In this document: in pieces, positions 44,376-53,821 of the stretch
How the letters are laid out: each line of letters opens with the position of its first letter
How positions within the stretch are numbered: the stretch's first letter is position 1
Assembly (NCBI GenBank): GCA_023375675.1
Contig: JALQBC010000041.1
Span: 186,001 to 250,000, forward strand
Direction: 5' to 3'
Length of the DNA stretch: 64,000 nt
Source: Cytospora piceicola
Lineage: Eukaryota; Ascomycota; Sordariomycetes; Diaporthales; Cytosporaceae
Translations under genes and position numbers: made by a program
Notes under the pieces: generated by a model
What the model saw: only the letters and a program-made list of their open reading frames with translations
Told to the model about the DNA's origin: nothing
Databases searched by the model: none

Positions 44376-46100
44376 TTATTCCTCGCCCTGTCCCCCGTCC
44401 TGAGGGCCCCCGTCCTGAGGGCCCCCGTACCCAGACGCCCTCCCCCTCGGGCCCGAGCCCGAACCCGAGCCCGGACCGGACAGGAAGCTGGCGCCCCCGG
44501 CCCGCTGCGCCTGCGCCGCCTGGCCCTGCCCGCTCCCGACCAGCCGGGCCGAGTTGGCAAAGTACTGCTGGATGACCTCGTCCTCGCAGTGGCCGTGCAC
44601 CAGCAGCGCGCTCTTGAGCGCGAGCACCTCCTCCCGCAGGCCCCCCGCCGCCTGCGACAGCTGCCGGTGCTCCTCGGCCAGGTCCCGCTCCGACGCCTCG
44701 AGGTCCGCCACGACCGCCTTGCTCTTCCGCCGGCACTTGTTGGCCGCCGCTCGGTTGCGCTCGCGCAGGGCCTGCGGCGGCGGCGGCTGCTGCGATGGGG
44801 GGAGCTGGCGGGGCGGCACGAAGCCTGCCTGCAGCTGTGGCATGGCGTGGTATTCCTCGGGGCGCTGTTGTGGCTGAATCTGTATTTGCTGTTGCTGCAG
44901 TTGCTGCGGCTGGGTGGCAAATTCGTGCTGTTGGTGGGCCGAGAACTCATGTTGTCGGTACCTTGGGGATGCGCTGGTGTGGCTGTCGGGACTGTACTCG
45001 GGGACGGTGATGGTGTTCTTGGGCGAGGGCGTCGGTACGGTCGAGAGGGCCATTGGTGTTGCCGCCCCGGCTGTTGGGTGCTGCTGCTGCTGCTGGTGGA
45101 TTCGTCCCCCCCTACTGCTCCCCTCCCTCTCCCGCGGCTCGAGGCCAGACTTGCGCCTCTTGTTGGGCCTTCCGGGCCTTGCCGGCTCGGGCCGTGACTC
45201 TCGCTGGAGAGTAGGCTCGAGGATCGTGCTGGCGGGGGATAGCTGGAAGGTGGTGGTGCCGCTGCTGTGATACCTCGCGAGGCTGGGCCGCCGGCTGCTC
45301 GAGGGGGATGGGCGTGCGTTGCTGTGGCTCTGGCTCTGGCTACTAGGCCTTGCTGATGTCGGGCTCTCGTGCGTGGAATAGGGGGATGGCGACCCGGCGA
45401 CTGACCAGGCCGTCTGCCCCATGGGCTGCTGCTGCTGTTGCTGCTGCTGTTGCTGCTGCTGCTGTTGCTGCTGCTGTTGCTGCTGCTCATAGCTGCCCAT
45501 GCCCCATGTCATGGGCATGCCGCCGGGGCTGGGGCCATGCTGCATCAAAGAGCTAGACGAAGACAAATTAGTGTCAATTGCGAAGCCAGACGTGTTGCCT
45601 TGATCCCAGGTATCGTTCTGGGGCCAGGTGAAGTCGCCGCCAGCGGTGGGGTTGGCAAACTGAGCATCGCTGTTGGTTAGCAGCCAGTCAGTGGGCGTCG
45701 TACCTGCTTCGTTGAAACCGAAGAAGCTGGAGTATTGAGGATAGGCTGGGCCGTGGATTGCATTGTTGGTATTGCTGCTGTCGTCGTTGGGATGTGGATA
45801 GGAGAAGGAGTTGATTGTCGTCGCTGTCATTGACGATGTGGCTGCTTGGCTCAACGTGGTGAATGGGTGATGGAGATGGCTGTGTTCTTGTTGTTGTTGA
45901 TGTTGATGTTGATGTTGATGTTGGTATGCGTTGTCTTGGACCTGTTGTTGGTATTCCCTGTTGTCGATATGATGTTGGTATTCACTGTCTTCGATGTTTG
46001 GTTGTCCATAATACTGCGTTGTTGGTGTTGTCCTGGTGTCCTTGGGCTCCGTTGAACCCACGAGATCCTGATCTGTCAGATGATGATTTGTTCGAGGCAT
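44376..46100 (-). CDS. bZIP transcription factor, ATF/CREB-type, polyglutamine-rich
   Basis: A single-exon gene of 574 aa. The DNA-binding basic region is RERNRAAANKCRRKSKAVVADLE (about 44700-44770), which fits the consensus N-x2-AA-x2-C-R, and is followed by a leucine-zipper-like coil ending GLREEVLALKSALLVHGHC, a stretch shared with the stress regulators Atf1/AtfA and Atf21. The N-terminal two-thirds is disordered: HQHQHQHQQQQ near residue 70, a run of about 22 Gln near residue 210 (45421-45486), and Ser/Pro-rich segments. The C-tail is Gly-rich with a duplicated GGPQD unit. Nuclear activator of stress, development or secondary metabolism genes by family; the targets here are unknown. The start MPRTNHHLTDQDLVG is the first ATG of the frame. 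A 4.2-kb gene-free region upstream could hold a long leader or many regulatory sites. Confidence 0.9.
   Translation of the reverse strand: MPRTNHHLTDQDLVGSTEPKDTRTTPTTQYYGQPNIEDSEYQHHIDNREYQQQVQDNAYQHQHQHQHQQQQEHSHLHHPFTTLSQAATSSMTATTINSFSYPHPNDDSSNTNNAIHGPAYPQYSSFFGFNEAGTTPTDWLLTNSDAQFANPTAGGDFTWPQNDTWDQGNTSGFAIDTNLSSSSSLMQHGPSPGGMPMTWGMGSYEQQQQQQQQQQQQQQQQQQQQPMGQTAWSVAGSPSPYSTHESPTSARPSSQSQSHSNARPSPSSSRRPSLARYHSSGTTTFQLSPASTILEPTLQRESRPEPARPGRPNKRRKSGLEPREREGSSRGGRIHQQQQQHPTAGAATPMALSTVPTPSPKNTITVPEYSPDSHTSASPRYRQHEFSAHQQHEFATQPQQLQQQQIQIQPQQRPEEYHAMPQLQAGFVPPRQLPPSQQPPPPQALRERNRAAANKCRRKSKAVVADLEASERDLAEEHRQLSQAAGGLREEVLALKSALLVHGHCEDEVIQQYFANSARLVGSGQGQAAQAQRAGGASFLSGPGSGSGSGPRGRASGYGGPQDGGPQDGGQGEE
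45421..45486 (-). repeat. CAG/CAA repeat coding polyglutamine in the bZIP factor
   Basis: On the plus strand CTG and TTG triplets alternate over about 66 bp, encoding roughly 22 Gln on the minus strand. Scattered CAA triplets interrupt the CAG, unlike the purer run in the neighbouring beta-glucosidase gene. Confidence 0.93.
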
Positions 46101-46455
46101 CCAGAGGTAGTCGGCGTTGAGGAGTGGGTTCTTTTTTTTTTAGGTAACCTTCAGAACGTTGTGTGTTGGGTGGGGTGTGTGGGCCAGAAATGGACTTTCT
46201 TTCGTAATGATGGGATTGTTACGAATTGGATCTAAGAATCTGATGTGGGACTGTATGGGGGTTTTTTTTTTCCAATCGAGTCTCGATATGAATATGAGAG
46301 ATTAGCGTGTTTATAAGGGGGAAAAGAGAGTCAACTAAGAGCGAGGGGAGCACAGAACGGGAATGTTGCCACTTGGAAGACGCTTGGTATGCAAGACAGG
46401 GTGGAGAGTTTTGGAAGGAAAGCCCTAGGAGATACATGAGATAGATACCTGGGCA

Positions 46456-46565
46456 GCTAGGTAGAGAGGTAGAGAGGTAGGAGGTAGACAGGTAGAGAGG
46501 TAGAGAGGTAGAGAGGTAGGAGGTAGACAGGTAGAGAGGTAGAGAGGTAGACAGGTAGACAGGTA
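46456..46565. repeat. AGGTAG-based tandem repeat
   Basis: Units AGGTAGAG and AGGTAGAC/AGGTAGG alternate for about 110 bp, with a higher-order period (GGAGGTAGACAGGTAGAGAGG appears twice). On the minus strand this makes a false frame of YLSTSLP repeats. Confidence 0.9.
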
Positions 46566-46589
46566 GGAGAGCACACGCTTGACTGGCAC

Positions 46590-46690
46590 TCACTGGATTG
46601 GCACTCACTGACCGGCACTACTACTCACTGGCACTCACACTGGCACTCACACTGGCACTCACACTGGCACTACTCACACGCACTCAAGTT
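46590..46690. repeat. CACTGGCACTCA tandem repeat
   Basis: Imperfect repeats of about 12-16 bp based on ACTGGCACTCAC over roughly 100 bp. Several copies differ only by an inserted AC or TACT. It directly follows the AGGTAG block. Confidence 0.85.
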
Positions 46691-47644
46691 CAACAACCGC
46701 ACGCTAACCGGTCCGGGCACTAACCCTGCCAACCAACGGCAACAGGGTTTCGTCGGGGTTTACATCTGTTGACGGCTCGGTAAGGGTCAGAGGGTCAGGG
46801 GGTCGGGGGGGGGGGGGTGTTCGTGGTCCGTGGTCAATGGTCCCGTTATCAATGGTCTATGGGCCGATCTACACCTTATGCGAGTCTGGACCCCTATTTA
46901 ATGCCCCGTCTGCTCGTCTGCCCGTACGTTGCAAAATTGTCAGCTGGGTCAGAAGTTTTCCGAAAACCAGAGTGGGTGGAGGAGAATGAGAGGCGAGGAC
47001 CGGATTCGATGAGATTGAAAAAGCCCGATTAGACCATGACGCGGTTTGTAAATTGTGTGGAGGGACGCAGTAGAAGTAAAACGGATGGATTGGTAACGGA
47101 TGCCAACGGATTGTAGTCTGTGATGTGATAGTGTGCAGGTGTGGTAGGTATTGGTAGTGTGTAGTGTGTAATTAGTGTGTATTGTATTGTGTATATACCT
47201 AGGTATGTATCTACGCTACATGGAATACAACGGGGAAGTGTGGATGGGATCGTCTGACAGGTCATTGAATGCAGTGGACTGAGTGGTCACATAGGTTTCC
47301 AAGGTTGGTTTCTGGTGTTCTGTGTCAGTGTGTCCTGGTCAGTGGTGTTCTGGTATTCTGGTCGTTCAGGCTTTCTGGCTGTCAGGGTAGCACACAGGCG
47401 ATCGACCGTGCGTATGCACAGGCCTTCGGCTGTATCACGACAACCTTTGGAACAGCTAAGTCTGAAAGGGCAATGCGGTCGGCGTACCGGCGTACCGGCG
47501 TACGAGAAGGTAAAACACGCAGAACGACGGAGAGTGCTCGGTAATACCTACCACGCCCTGGCAGTGGCAGCCTGGCAGCCCGGCCGAGCCCGCGGAAATA
47601 GATGCAAGTGCACATCGCGTGTGCGCTTTGCCACTAATACCAAC

Positions 47645-48125
47645 CTTACCTAGGTAGGTAGGGTGCCTAGGTAGGTGTCTAGGTAGGCAGGCTGGCAGGG
47701 TAGGTAACTAGAACATCTTCAGAAGAGGCAAAGAGATGGGAAGAGATCTGGATGGGAAGGCCACCCAGGCCACCCTACCCCCTGGCACGTTAGCAGGCTT
47801 AGGTGGGCATTGCAACGGCATTAGTATCAATGCGGCTCGCCGTTGCTCGATGATCGAGGATCGAGGATCGAGGATCATGACTTCAGGGTCCAGGATTGAC
47901 TGACGAATCAATACCCCATTTTGAGAAGGGAGAGAGGTGGTCCCTCTTTCCCAATTTCCCCATAGAAAAGGCCCATGCTGTCTGTCATCTGTACTTATAC
48001 TGCGGTATGTAGTACGTACCTGGTATGTACCTAGGTACAGGTACCTTCCAAGTTTCCTAGGTACCTAGGTACCTACTGTAGGTACCTAGATACTTACTGT
48101 ATATACTCAGGCAGGTAGGCAGGTA
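47645..48125. repeat. cluster of CCTAGGTA palindromic motifs
   Basis: CCTAGGTA and its relatives (ACCTAGGTAGGTAGG, CTAGGTACCTAGGTACCTAC) recur at 47647-47700 and 48025-48125. The core CCTAGG and GGTACC are palindromes, so the block can fold on itself. Scattered single copies occur near 6710, 8373, 11325, 28812, 47197, 49264 and 52427 as well. Confidence 0.8.
47851..47876. repeat. ATCGAGG tandem repeat
   Basis: GATCGAG/GATCGAG/GATCGAG/GATC, three to four 7-bp units in tandem. Confidence 0.85.
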
Positions 48126-49728
48126 GGAAGGAGGTGCAGGTGGTGCAGGTGGTGTGCTTTCTCTTCTTTTCTTGCTTATGAAATGAGAGAAAAGAAGGCT
48201 TCCACATCTTCCCAAGCGTTCCTCCGGGTTTCGTCTATCAGCGAGAAAGTGCCCAGGTGGGAGGCAGACTGGCAGGCTGGCAAAGCTGGCAAGCATAACC
48301 ACAACACGTGAGATCCATGGATGAGATAGAAAGGAGGCGAATTCCTTCCCATTGGTGCAAACGCCGTTACTCAAGACGGCAGGGCGGGAAGATGCATGGC
48401 CAATAAGACATGATGGCTTGGGGGGTTCCTCTTTTACCGAAGGCCCCAGATATGATAGGCCTGTTGATCAGTTCCCTCTTGTGTTTCTGTGACACTGACA
48501 TGTGGCACCGGCACTTGGAAAGGGCATCTCCCAGGTTTGCAGGTTTGATGGCAAAAAAGCACGGACACAAGTCAAGCCGAGGGGCTGTGCTGGGCAAGAA
48601 ATAAATACCCGCGAACCCCAGGGGAACCCCGAAGGAATCCTCCATCTCGATGAACAACATGTCAGACCGTGTGTGGCCATCAGTCATCTGGAGCACTTGA
48701 GCTCAATGCGATACCTTCTGCCCCTCCAGGCCCCTCCAAAGGTGAATCACACCATATTGTCTCTTCCGCCTCGGTAGGACCACCACCACATTCACACACC
48801 AGTTTGATACCAACTCAAGCTCGACCCGTCCACCCAACCATCTATCTGGTCCTCACCGTCACCACACCTGGGCATTTATAGCTTCGGTCTCAGCCCACTT
48901 ACGAACGTAGTCTTTGACAGCTGGGTGGATCCTCTATAAATATGATCATGTACAATCTCTTCACCTTCAAACCTCGGTAACGTCGATGTCCTAACGTATC
49001 CTCGATGAACAGACTGACTACACTTGTGGGCACGGGTGTGGATGTGTGGATGTGAAAGGTGGATGTGCAGGTGGGCATGATTACCAGGCAAGCCATCTTA
49101 TCCAAAGCCCGTCAGATATCTTTTCTGTTGACCATCCTTCAGCATGTTCCCGGTATTGGTATATCGGACTTTTTGGACGTCTTTCCCTCCCCTGCCTAGA
49201 CATCGGCTCGGTCCCTGACAGCTTGGTCTTCTTCACCACACCCTGAGACCCCTTGCCCAAGTACCCTAGGATATACCTAGATGAGGTATATGTCAGCTTG
49301 GACAACTCGGTAGTTGTCGGCCCGTGGCTGCTTCGACGACTGCGCAAGGTCCAGAGGATCAGGATATTATTTGCCATGACTGCACGACTCACCGACTTGC
49401 CGCGCCACGGCTGGCGTCCATAACATATATATAATCAAGGAAGACCAGAAAAGGGTTTGGCCTAGAACATGAAAGGTCACTCGTCCAACGGTTCGATGCC
49501 ATTGCCGTTCCATCCGGGTGAGACAACACTCGCACTCGAGAAAAAGATACGTACCGCAAACGTACAGTTCAAGACTCAAGACTCAAAGAGGTCACGCAGG
49601 TGTCGCTTGATACGGATTACCAATCCTCAGCAAGCGTGTTTCCAAAAGTCCATCACAGTCCATCAGTCCATCATAGTTCAGGAAAGAAAAGTCTTTTCTC
49701 TGGAGACAGGCGACTTGTGCAGCACAGC

Positions 49729-49775
49729 AAAGCACAGCACAGCACAGCACAGCACAGCACAGTGCAGCACAGCAA
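49729..49775. repeat. AGCAC pentamer repeat
   Basis: About nine units of AGCAC with one AAGCAC and one AGTGC variant. It produces false frames of Cys/Ala on the minus strand and His/Ser/Thr/Ala/Gln on the plus strand. Confidence 0.9.
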
Positions 49776-50163
49776 TGGGTCGTCAGTACTTCAAAGCCAC
49801 GCGCAGTCTCGGGCGCAGACACGTCCAAAATGAGATGGGCGAAGCAAAAGGTTAGGCCGAGAGGTGTACCGTTGGTTGATATTACAGGTCACAACCTGCC
49901 GTCTGCCGTCTGCCGCATTTTAAAAGTCCACCGACGTCAAAAAAACACACACACACGCACACACACAATCACAGCGTTTCGCCGCTTATGGATTGGCGCG
50001 AATTGATGCGAGTTGATCTGCGTCTGATGCTACTTAGTAGTGCGCACTTTCTCCCCACCCCCAACTTTATGTGTGTGTGTACCTGTGACAAGTATTATAC
50101 GCGAGTTGACAGGCAACAGTCCAGAACTTGGGTACTGTGCACTACCGCAGACCCTAACCCTAT

Positions 50164-50171
50164 TGACGTCA
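50164..50171. promoter_or_regulatory. perfect CRE palindrome (TGACGTCA)
   Basis: TGACGTCA is the binding site of ATF/CREB-type bZIP factors. It lies 153 bp before the F-box gene's ATG and about 4 kb upstream of the bZIP gene in this window. I did not notice another full copy in the window. Binding is inferred. Confidence 0.4.
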
Positions 50172-50324
50172 CAGCAACGTAGCCACAGCACCTCGAGGGA
50201 ACGCGAATCTCCCCCGCTGCTCTTCCCTTGAGGTCACCCCCCCCCTGCCCCCCTCCTCGCCCAGCCGGGGTTCAATCCATATATGCGCGGTCAGGGATAA
50301 CTCACCGTCATCAATATCCGGGAA

Positions 50325-51221
50325 ATGGCCCGCCTCGCCGATCTGCCACCAGAGGTGCTCCTCCAAGTCCTGGCACACCTCAGCACAATCGACCTCCCGA
50401 CCTTCCTCACGTCGCAGGCGACCTGCCGCGCGTTCCGGCTCCTCGCCCTCGACATCCTCTCCCGCCCGCCCACGGCGCCGTCGTGGCCAGCAGCCGTGAG
50501 GACCGAGGAGGACAGCGCCGGCCCGCCCCGCTGCGGCCCCCACCCCCTCCTGGCGCGCAGCTTCGGGCCGCTGCTCTCGTCCGCGGGCTGCTTCACCAGG
50601 GCGGAGCGCGAGCGCGTGCGCTGGTTCCTGTCGCTCAACGGCGACGTCACCCTCCCGTTCCGCCGGCTCCCCTGGGCGCGCGACGCGCGCCGGCGCGAGA
50701 GGTACCTGCGGGCCGGCGCGAGCTGGCGCGGCCTCAGCGTCACCCTCGGCCGCGGCCCGCCCGTGACGCGCGTCGAGATCGTCAAGAGCTACTCGTCCGG
50801 GGACTCGGGCGCGGGCGGGCGGGCGGACCACGTGCAGCACCTCGAGGCCGACGTCCCCGCCGGCGGGTTCCTGACCATGGGCCTGCTCTACGACCTCCTG
50901 CTCTGCGGCGGCGGGGGGGCCGGCGACGAGCGCGCGGCGACGCTGGGCGGCGAGACGGGCGGCTGGGAGCTGCTGCTCGGGTCGAGGCTGCGGAGCCGCG
51001 AGCTGCTGCTCGAGTACGAGTGCTTCGTCGCGGACGACGAGGACCTCGTGGACCGTGGTCCTGGCGCGGCGCAGTCGGCCATCCTGTTTGTGAGGGGCGG
51101 GACCGTCGAGGGGGCTGACCAGGACCGTCGCTTTGGGGAGCTGGAGGAGGAGGAGGGGGAGGTCGAGTGGGTTCCTGAGATGTTGGGAGATGCGCCTAAG
51201 ATTAGGCTGGCGAGTACGTGA
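50325..51221 (+). CDS. F-box-like protein
   Basis: An intronless frame of 298 aa. The N-terminal 45 residues (LADLPPEVLLQVLAHLSTIDLPTFLTSQATCRAFRLLA) match an F-box, the motif that links substrates to SCF ubiquitin ligases through Skp1. The rest has no recognised substrate-binding repeat (no WD40 or LRR) and ends in an acidic stretch (ELEEEEGEVEWVPE). The coding DNA is very GC-rich, especially at third positions, producing a 407-codon false frame on the minus strand. Start: first ATG of the frame in a good context (GAAATGGCC). The target is unknown. Confidence 0.8.
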   Translation: MARLADLPPEVLLQVLAHLSTIDLPTFLTSQATCRAFRLLALDILSRPPTAPSWPAAVRTEEDSAGPPRCGPHPLLARSFGPLLSSAGCFTRAERERVRWFLSLNGDVTLPFRRLPWARDARRRERYLRAGASWRGLSVTLGRGPPVTRVEIVKSYSSGDSGAGGRADHVQHLEADVPAGGFLTMGLLYDLLLCGGGGAGDERAATLGGETGGWELLLGSRLRSRELLLEYECFVADDEDLVDRGPGAAQSAILFVRGGTVEGADQDRRFGELEEEEGEVEWVPEMLGDAPKIRLAST

Positions 51222-51651
51222 TGGCAGACATGGGCAAGTGCCCTTAGTTTTACGGCTAGTGCATAGAGAGACGGGCTGGTTTCGTGTGGTTGGGCACTCA
51301 TACGCATAATGATGGCGGCGAAGAAGCTGGGGTGAGGTGAACGGCGAATAGATGATGGTGTCATAACCATCTATATAAAGAAATCTGAACAAAATAAAAT
51401 ATGGAGGAGGTAACTGCTGGTATCAGACTCAACTACAAGGTCGCGGAGTTCGCATTACTGTACCATGTCACTGTCCTTTATTTAAATGTGTTCTACCCTG
51501 ACTTTCTGTTCGATCACTACACTTGCACGAGTCATAGTTTACCCAAAGAGGCTGATTTTGCATTGCTACTCTTTAAACGGCTGATACCTTGCCCACGCTT
51601 GTAAAGACTGGTTCCGACCCGGCATGTCGCAAGCCAGACGACGAGGCTGAA
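51222..51651. other. convergent 3' intergenic region
   Basis: About 430 bp between the F-box gene and the small Ser-rich gene, which converge here. Nothing recognisable is present. Confidence 0.4.
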
Positions 51652-51807
51652 CTAGGAGTGCCCATCGAAAATACCACTGTATCCCGAGCCGACGGCATCA
51701 TCGTAGGACGTACTCGAGGAGCTGCCGGAGTTGCCGGAGCTGCCGCCAGAGTTAGAAGAACTGCTCCCGGCATTAGACGAGCTTGGTGGGTTGGAAGGGC
51801 TAGACAT
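51652..51807 (-). CDS. 51-residue Ser/Gly/Asn-rich microprotein
   Basis: A short frame from ATG 51807-51805 to TAG 51654-51652. It reads MSSPSNPPSSSNAGSSSSNS followed by Gly/Ser/Asn repeats (GGSSGNSGSSSS) and a non-repetitive end, TSYDDAVGSGYSGIFDGHS. Support for a real gene: good start context (CACAATGTC), a TATAAATA at 51945-51938 on the same strand 131 bp upstream, a purine/CA-rich leader, and a conserved-looking terminal motif rather than simple repeat. It lacks a signal peptide and membrane segment. A longer overlapping frame on the same strand (52031-51573) has no such features. Short disordered proteins of this type occur among fungal stress or conidiation genes, but I recognise no family. 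It might continue past the TAG through an intron. Confidence 0.5.
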   Translation of the reverse strand: MSSPSNPPSSSNAGSSSSNSGGSSGNSGSSSSTSYDDAVGSGYSGIFDGHS

Positions 51808-53821
51808 TGTGAAGTCGGCAACGTGTTTTGTTGATGTGCTTGTATGGAGAGGTTTTGCTTGTTGCGTCGTAGTTTCGTGGTCCTGTTGTGTTGATATTTG
51901 ATGGAGCCAACTCTGGCCTGCTCGCTGGAAGGACGGGTATTTATAAGTGCTGGCTCTGGAAACCCTCGATACGTGTTTTTACCAGTCACTCTGGACTGAA
52001 AGTGATTACAGGTAGTATGGAGTCTCGACATTTTGGAATGACTATTCTCTTCTGACCATGCGTACCGCTCTTGCTAACGTACACGTATATTTGTGTTGTA
52101 GCAAGGATGTTACTCACATCATATTCTAGGAAGTCACTTCGCAATTATCGTATCAGCTTTGATCCATGGGATATCTATTGACCGGCCTATTTTAGGTGAA
52201 ACCAAATGTCTACTCCGACTTTTTAAATGACAAAGTGAGTAGTATTTGAAACCAAGACTGCCGCCAGGGTCTAAAACGAGAGTATCATCATACTTTACTG
52301 TGAGTGTATCGTTCACATATCTCTGTGTCAGGCCTAATTGAGCATTGATATATATATATATATATTCATATCAAATTGAATGTTTAAGAATCAAATTTCT
52401 ACGTGGCAGTAAGTCACCATCAGGCTACCTAGGTATACATTACAACAGTCCGTACCACATGCCTGTTGATGGTAGAGTGATCAATAATTGAATTGATATG
52501 GCGCATGTTGTTTGTCTTCTGTTAGTCATGTCCGAAAACGGTCACTCATTGTCTGTTTTATCACCAAATTTGTAAAAAGCAAAACGGCCGCGCAGCACAC
52601 CTTAGAATCATCGTAGGTATTTATATTCTACAACACTACGGGCAAGCATGCGGATTTATTTTAAAACCAATCTTTACTTAGGTAGTTGTTTCCACCTGGC
52701 TACTTGATCTTCTTGCAAATTAGCCTTCATCTCCTTGCTCTATTTACATTGAACTCTTATACTGAAAGCCCCGAGAATTTCTTCGTGTTCCAGGAATCCG
52801 GCTTCCATTGCATGTGTCCTAAATCCTTCTGCGCGTGCGAGACCAAAAAAAAAAAGCAACATCAAGTAGACGAGATAAGGCTATATCAGACGAAATGAAC
52901 CAGTAGATGGAGAGGTGTAGGGTTTCTTCCGAAGAGATGATGTGCCGCAGGAAAGTCACTCCTATGAGGAACCTTGAGTATAGCATATCAAGAACTGGAA
53001 CCCTTTAGGAAGTCTATCTCGGTACTAGTTGAAAGGCACGCCAATGAAGAGAGATATTTCCTCCCCTATTTCTTCTTGGAGGGTCGGAACAGTAGTCGAC
53101 TGAACGGATTTGTGAGAGAAACCGGACTTGAATGTACTCCCTAAATTATTCAATAAGAAGAGCCTCGACCGGCGCAGAAGCCTTTAGAGTCAGGTTCGGC
53201 GCACTCTCTTCCTTGAACACTTGGGCAGGTGCATCAGGGCTCGCTATTGTGGGAGCAGAGCTTTCTTAAGATATTATGCAAGTAAAACGTGATCAAGCTT
53301 CGATTCAGGGTGTTCCCTCTGTTGGCAGATGCCTTTCTGCACGGGCCTATCAATGTTCGTGAGCACCCCGAGCTTGTCCGCCCGGGAGTCAGTATCAGAT
53401 TCCTGGAAGCCGCCAGCGGGAAAGGCTGGCTTGGGGAACATAGAGGATGAGGGCCGCAATAGGCCACGGCCTTTGAGAACATGTCAAGTAAACACAGTCT
53501 CCACGATCAGTTTCAGTCATATTAAATGCAGAAAGCATCACGAAAAGAAACCAAAAGAAATTTGTGTTCCAGAGTATTCCCACAGAGACTTGCCTTTGTT
53601 CTGGGCATTGATCAGAGAATATCTGATTGGAGAAACACTGTGGTTGAGATATAAGCTCTACAACTTCTCATGCAGACATCATAATGGTAATGAGTATCAG
53701 GCATTAGTTTCAACAATGTGTAGACACTGGTAGGTATATTAATATATTAGTTGTCGTCCCATACCTCATAGAGTCTGAACCCCAACCGAGAAACCCTCCT
53801 GTCCCCCCCCTCCCCCCGAGC
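51808..53821. other. 2-kb AT-rich intergenic region
   Basis: Upstream of the microprotein gene and downstream of the RRM-like gene. AT-rich with a TA dinucleotide run at 52349-52365 and an A11 run at about 52845. Frames such as 53329-53733 (+) have no domain and lie in AT-rich DNA; rejected as genes. Confidence 0.5.
51938..51945 (-). promoter_or_regulatory. TATA box (TATAAATA) of the microprotein gene
   Basis: TATAAATA on the minus strand, 131 bp before the microprotein ATG, which is the usual distance for a fungal TATA element with a leader of about 80-100 nt. Confidence 0.45.

Larger units (their letters stand above)
46101..50324. other. 4.2-kb gene-free region with low-complexity DNA
   Basis: No credible gene on either strand. 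It contains tandem blocks (46456-46565, 46590-46690, 47851-47876, 49729-49775), a G12 run at about 46807-46818, many CCTAGGTA palindromes, CA/GT dinucleotide runs near 49945-49975 and a CRE at 50164. Large upstream regions of this sort are typical of fungal regulatory genes. The bZIP factor lies at one side (minus) and the F-box gene at the other (plus), so the whole block is divergent-promoter territory, although non-coding RNA genes cannot be excluded. Confidence 0.6.

Noticed and set aside
46456..46690. Repeats considered as a CRISPR array
   Set aside because: Units are contiguous, without unique spacers, and the genome is eukaryotic.
50150..50163. CCCTAACCCT, telomere-like
   Set aside because: Only two imperfect units; housekeeping genes follow, so it is not a chromosome end.
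50169..51392. 407-codon minus-strand frame opposite the F-box gene
   Set aside because: Shadow of GC-rich coding DNA; the plus-strand frame has the F-box motif and a good start.
53329..53733. 134-codon plus-strand frame in AT-rich DNA
   Set aside because: No domain or conserved-looking block; position between gene ends gives no support.
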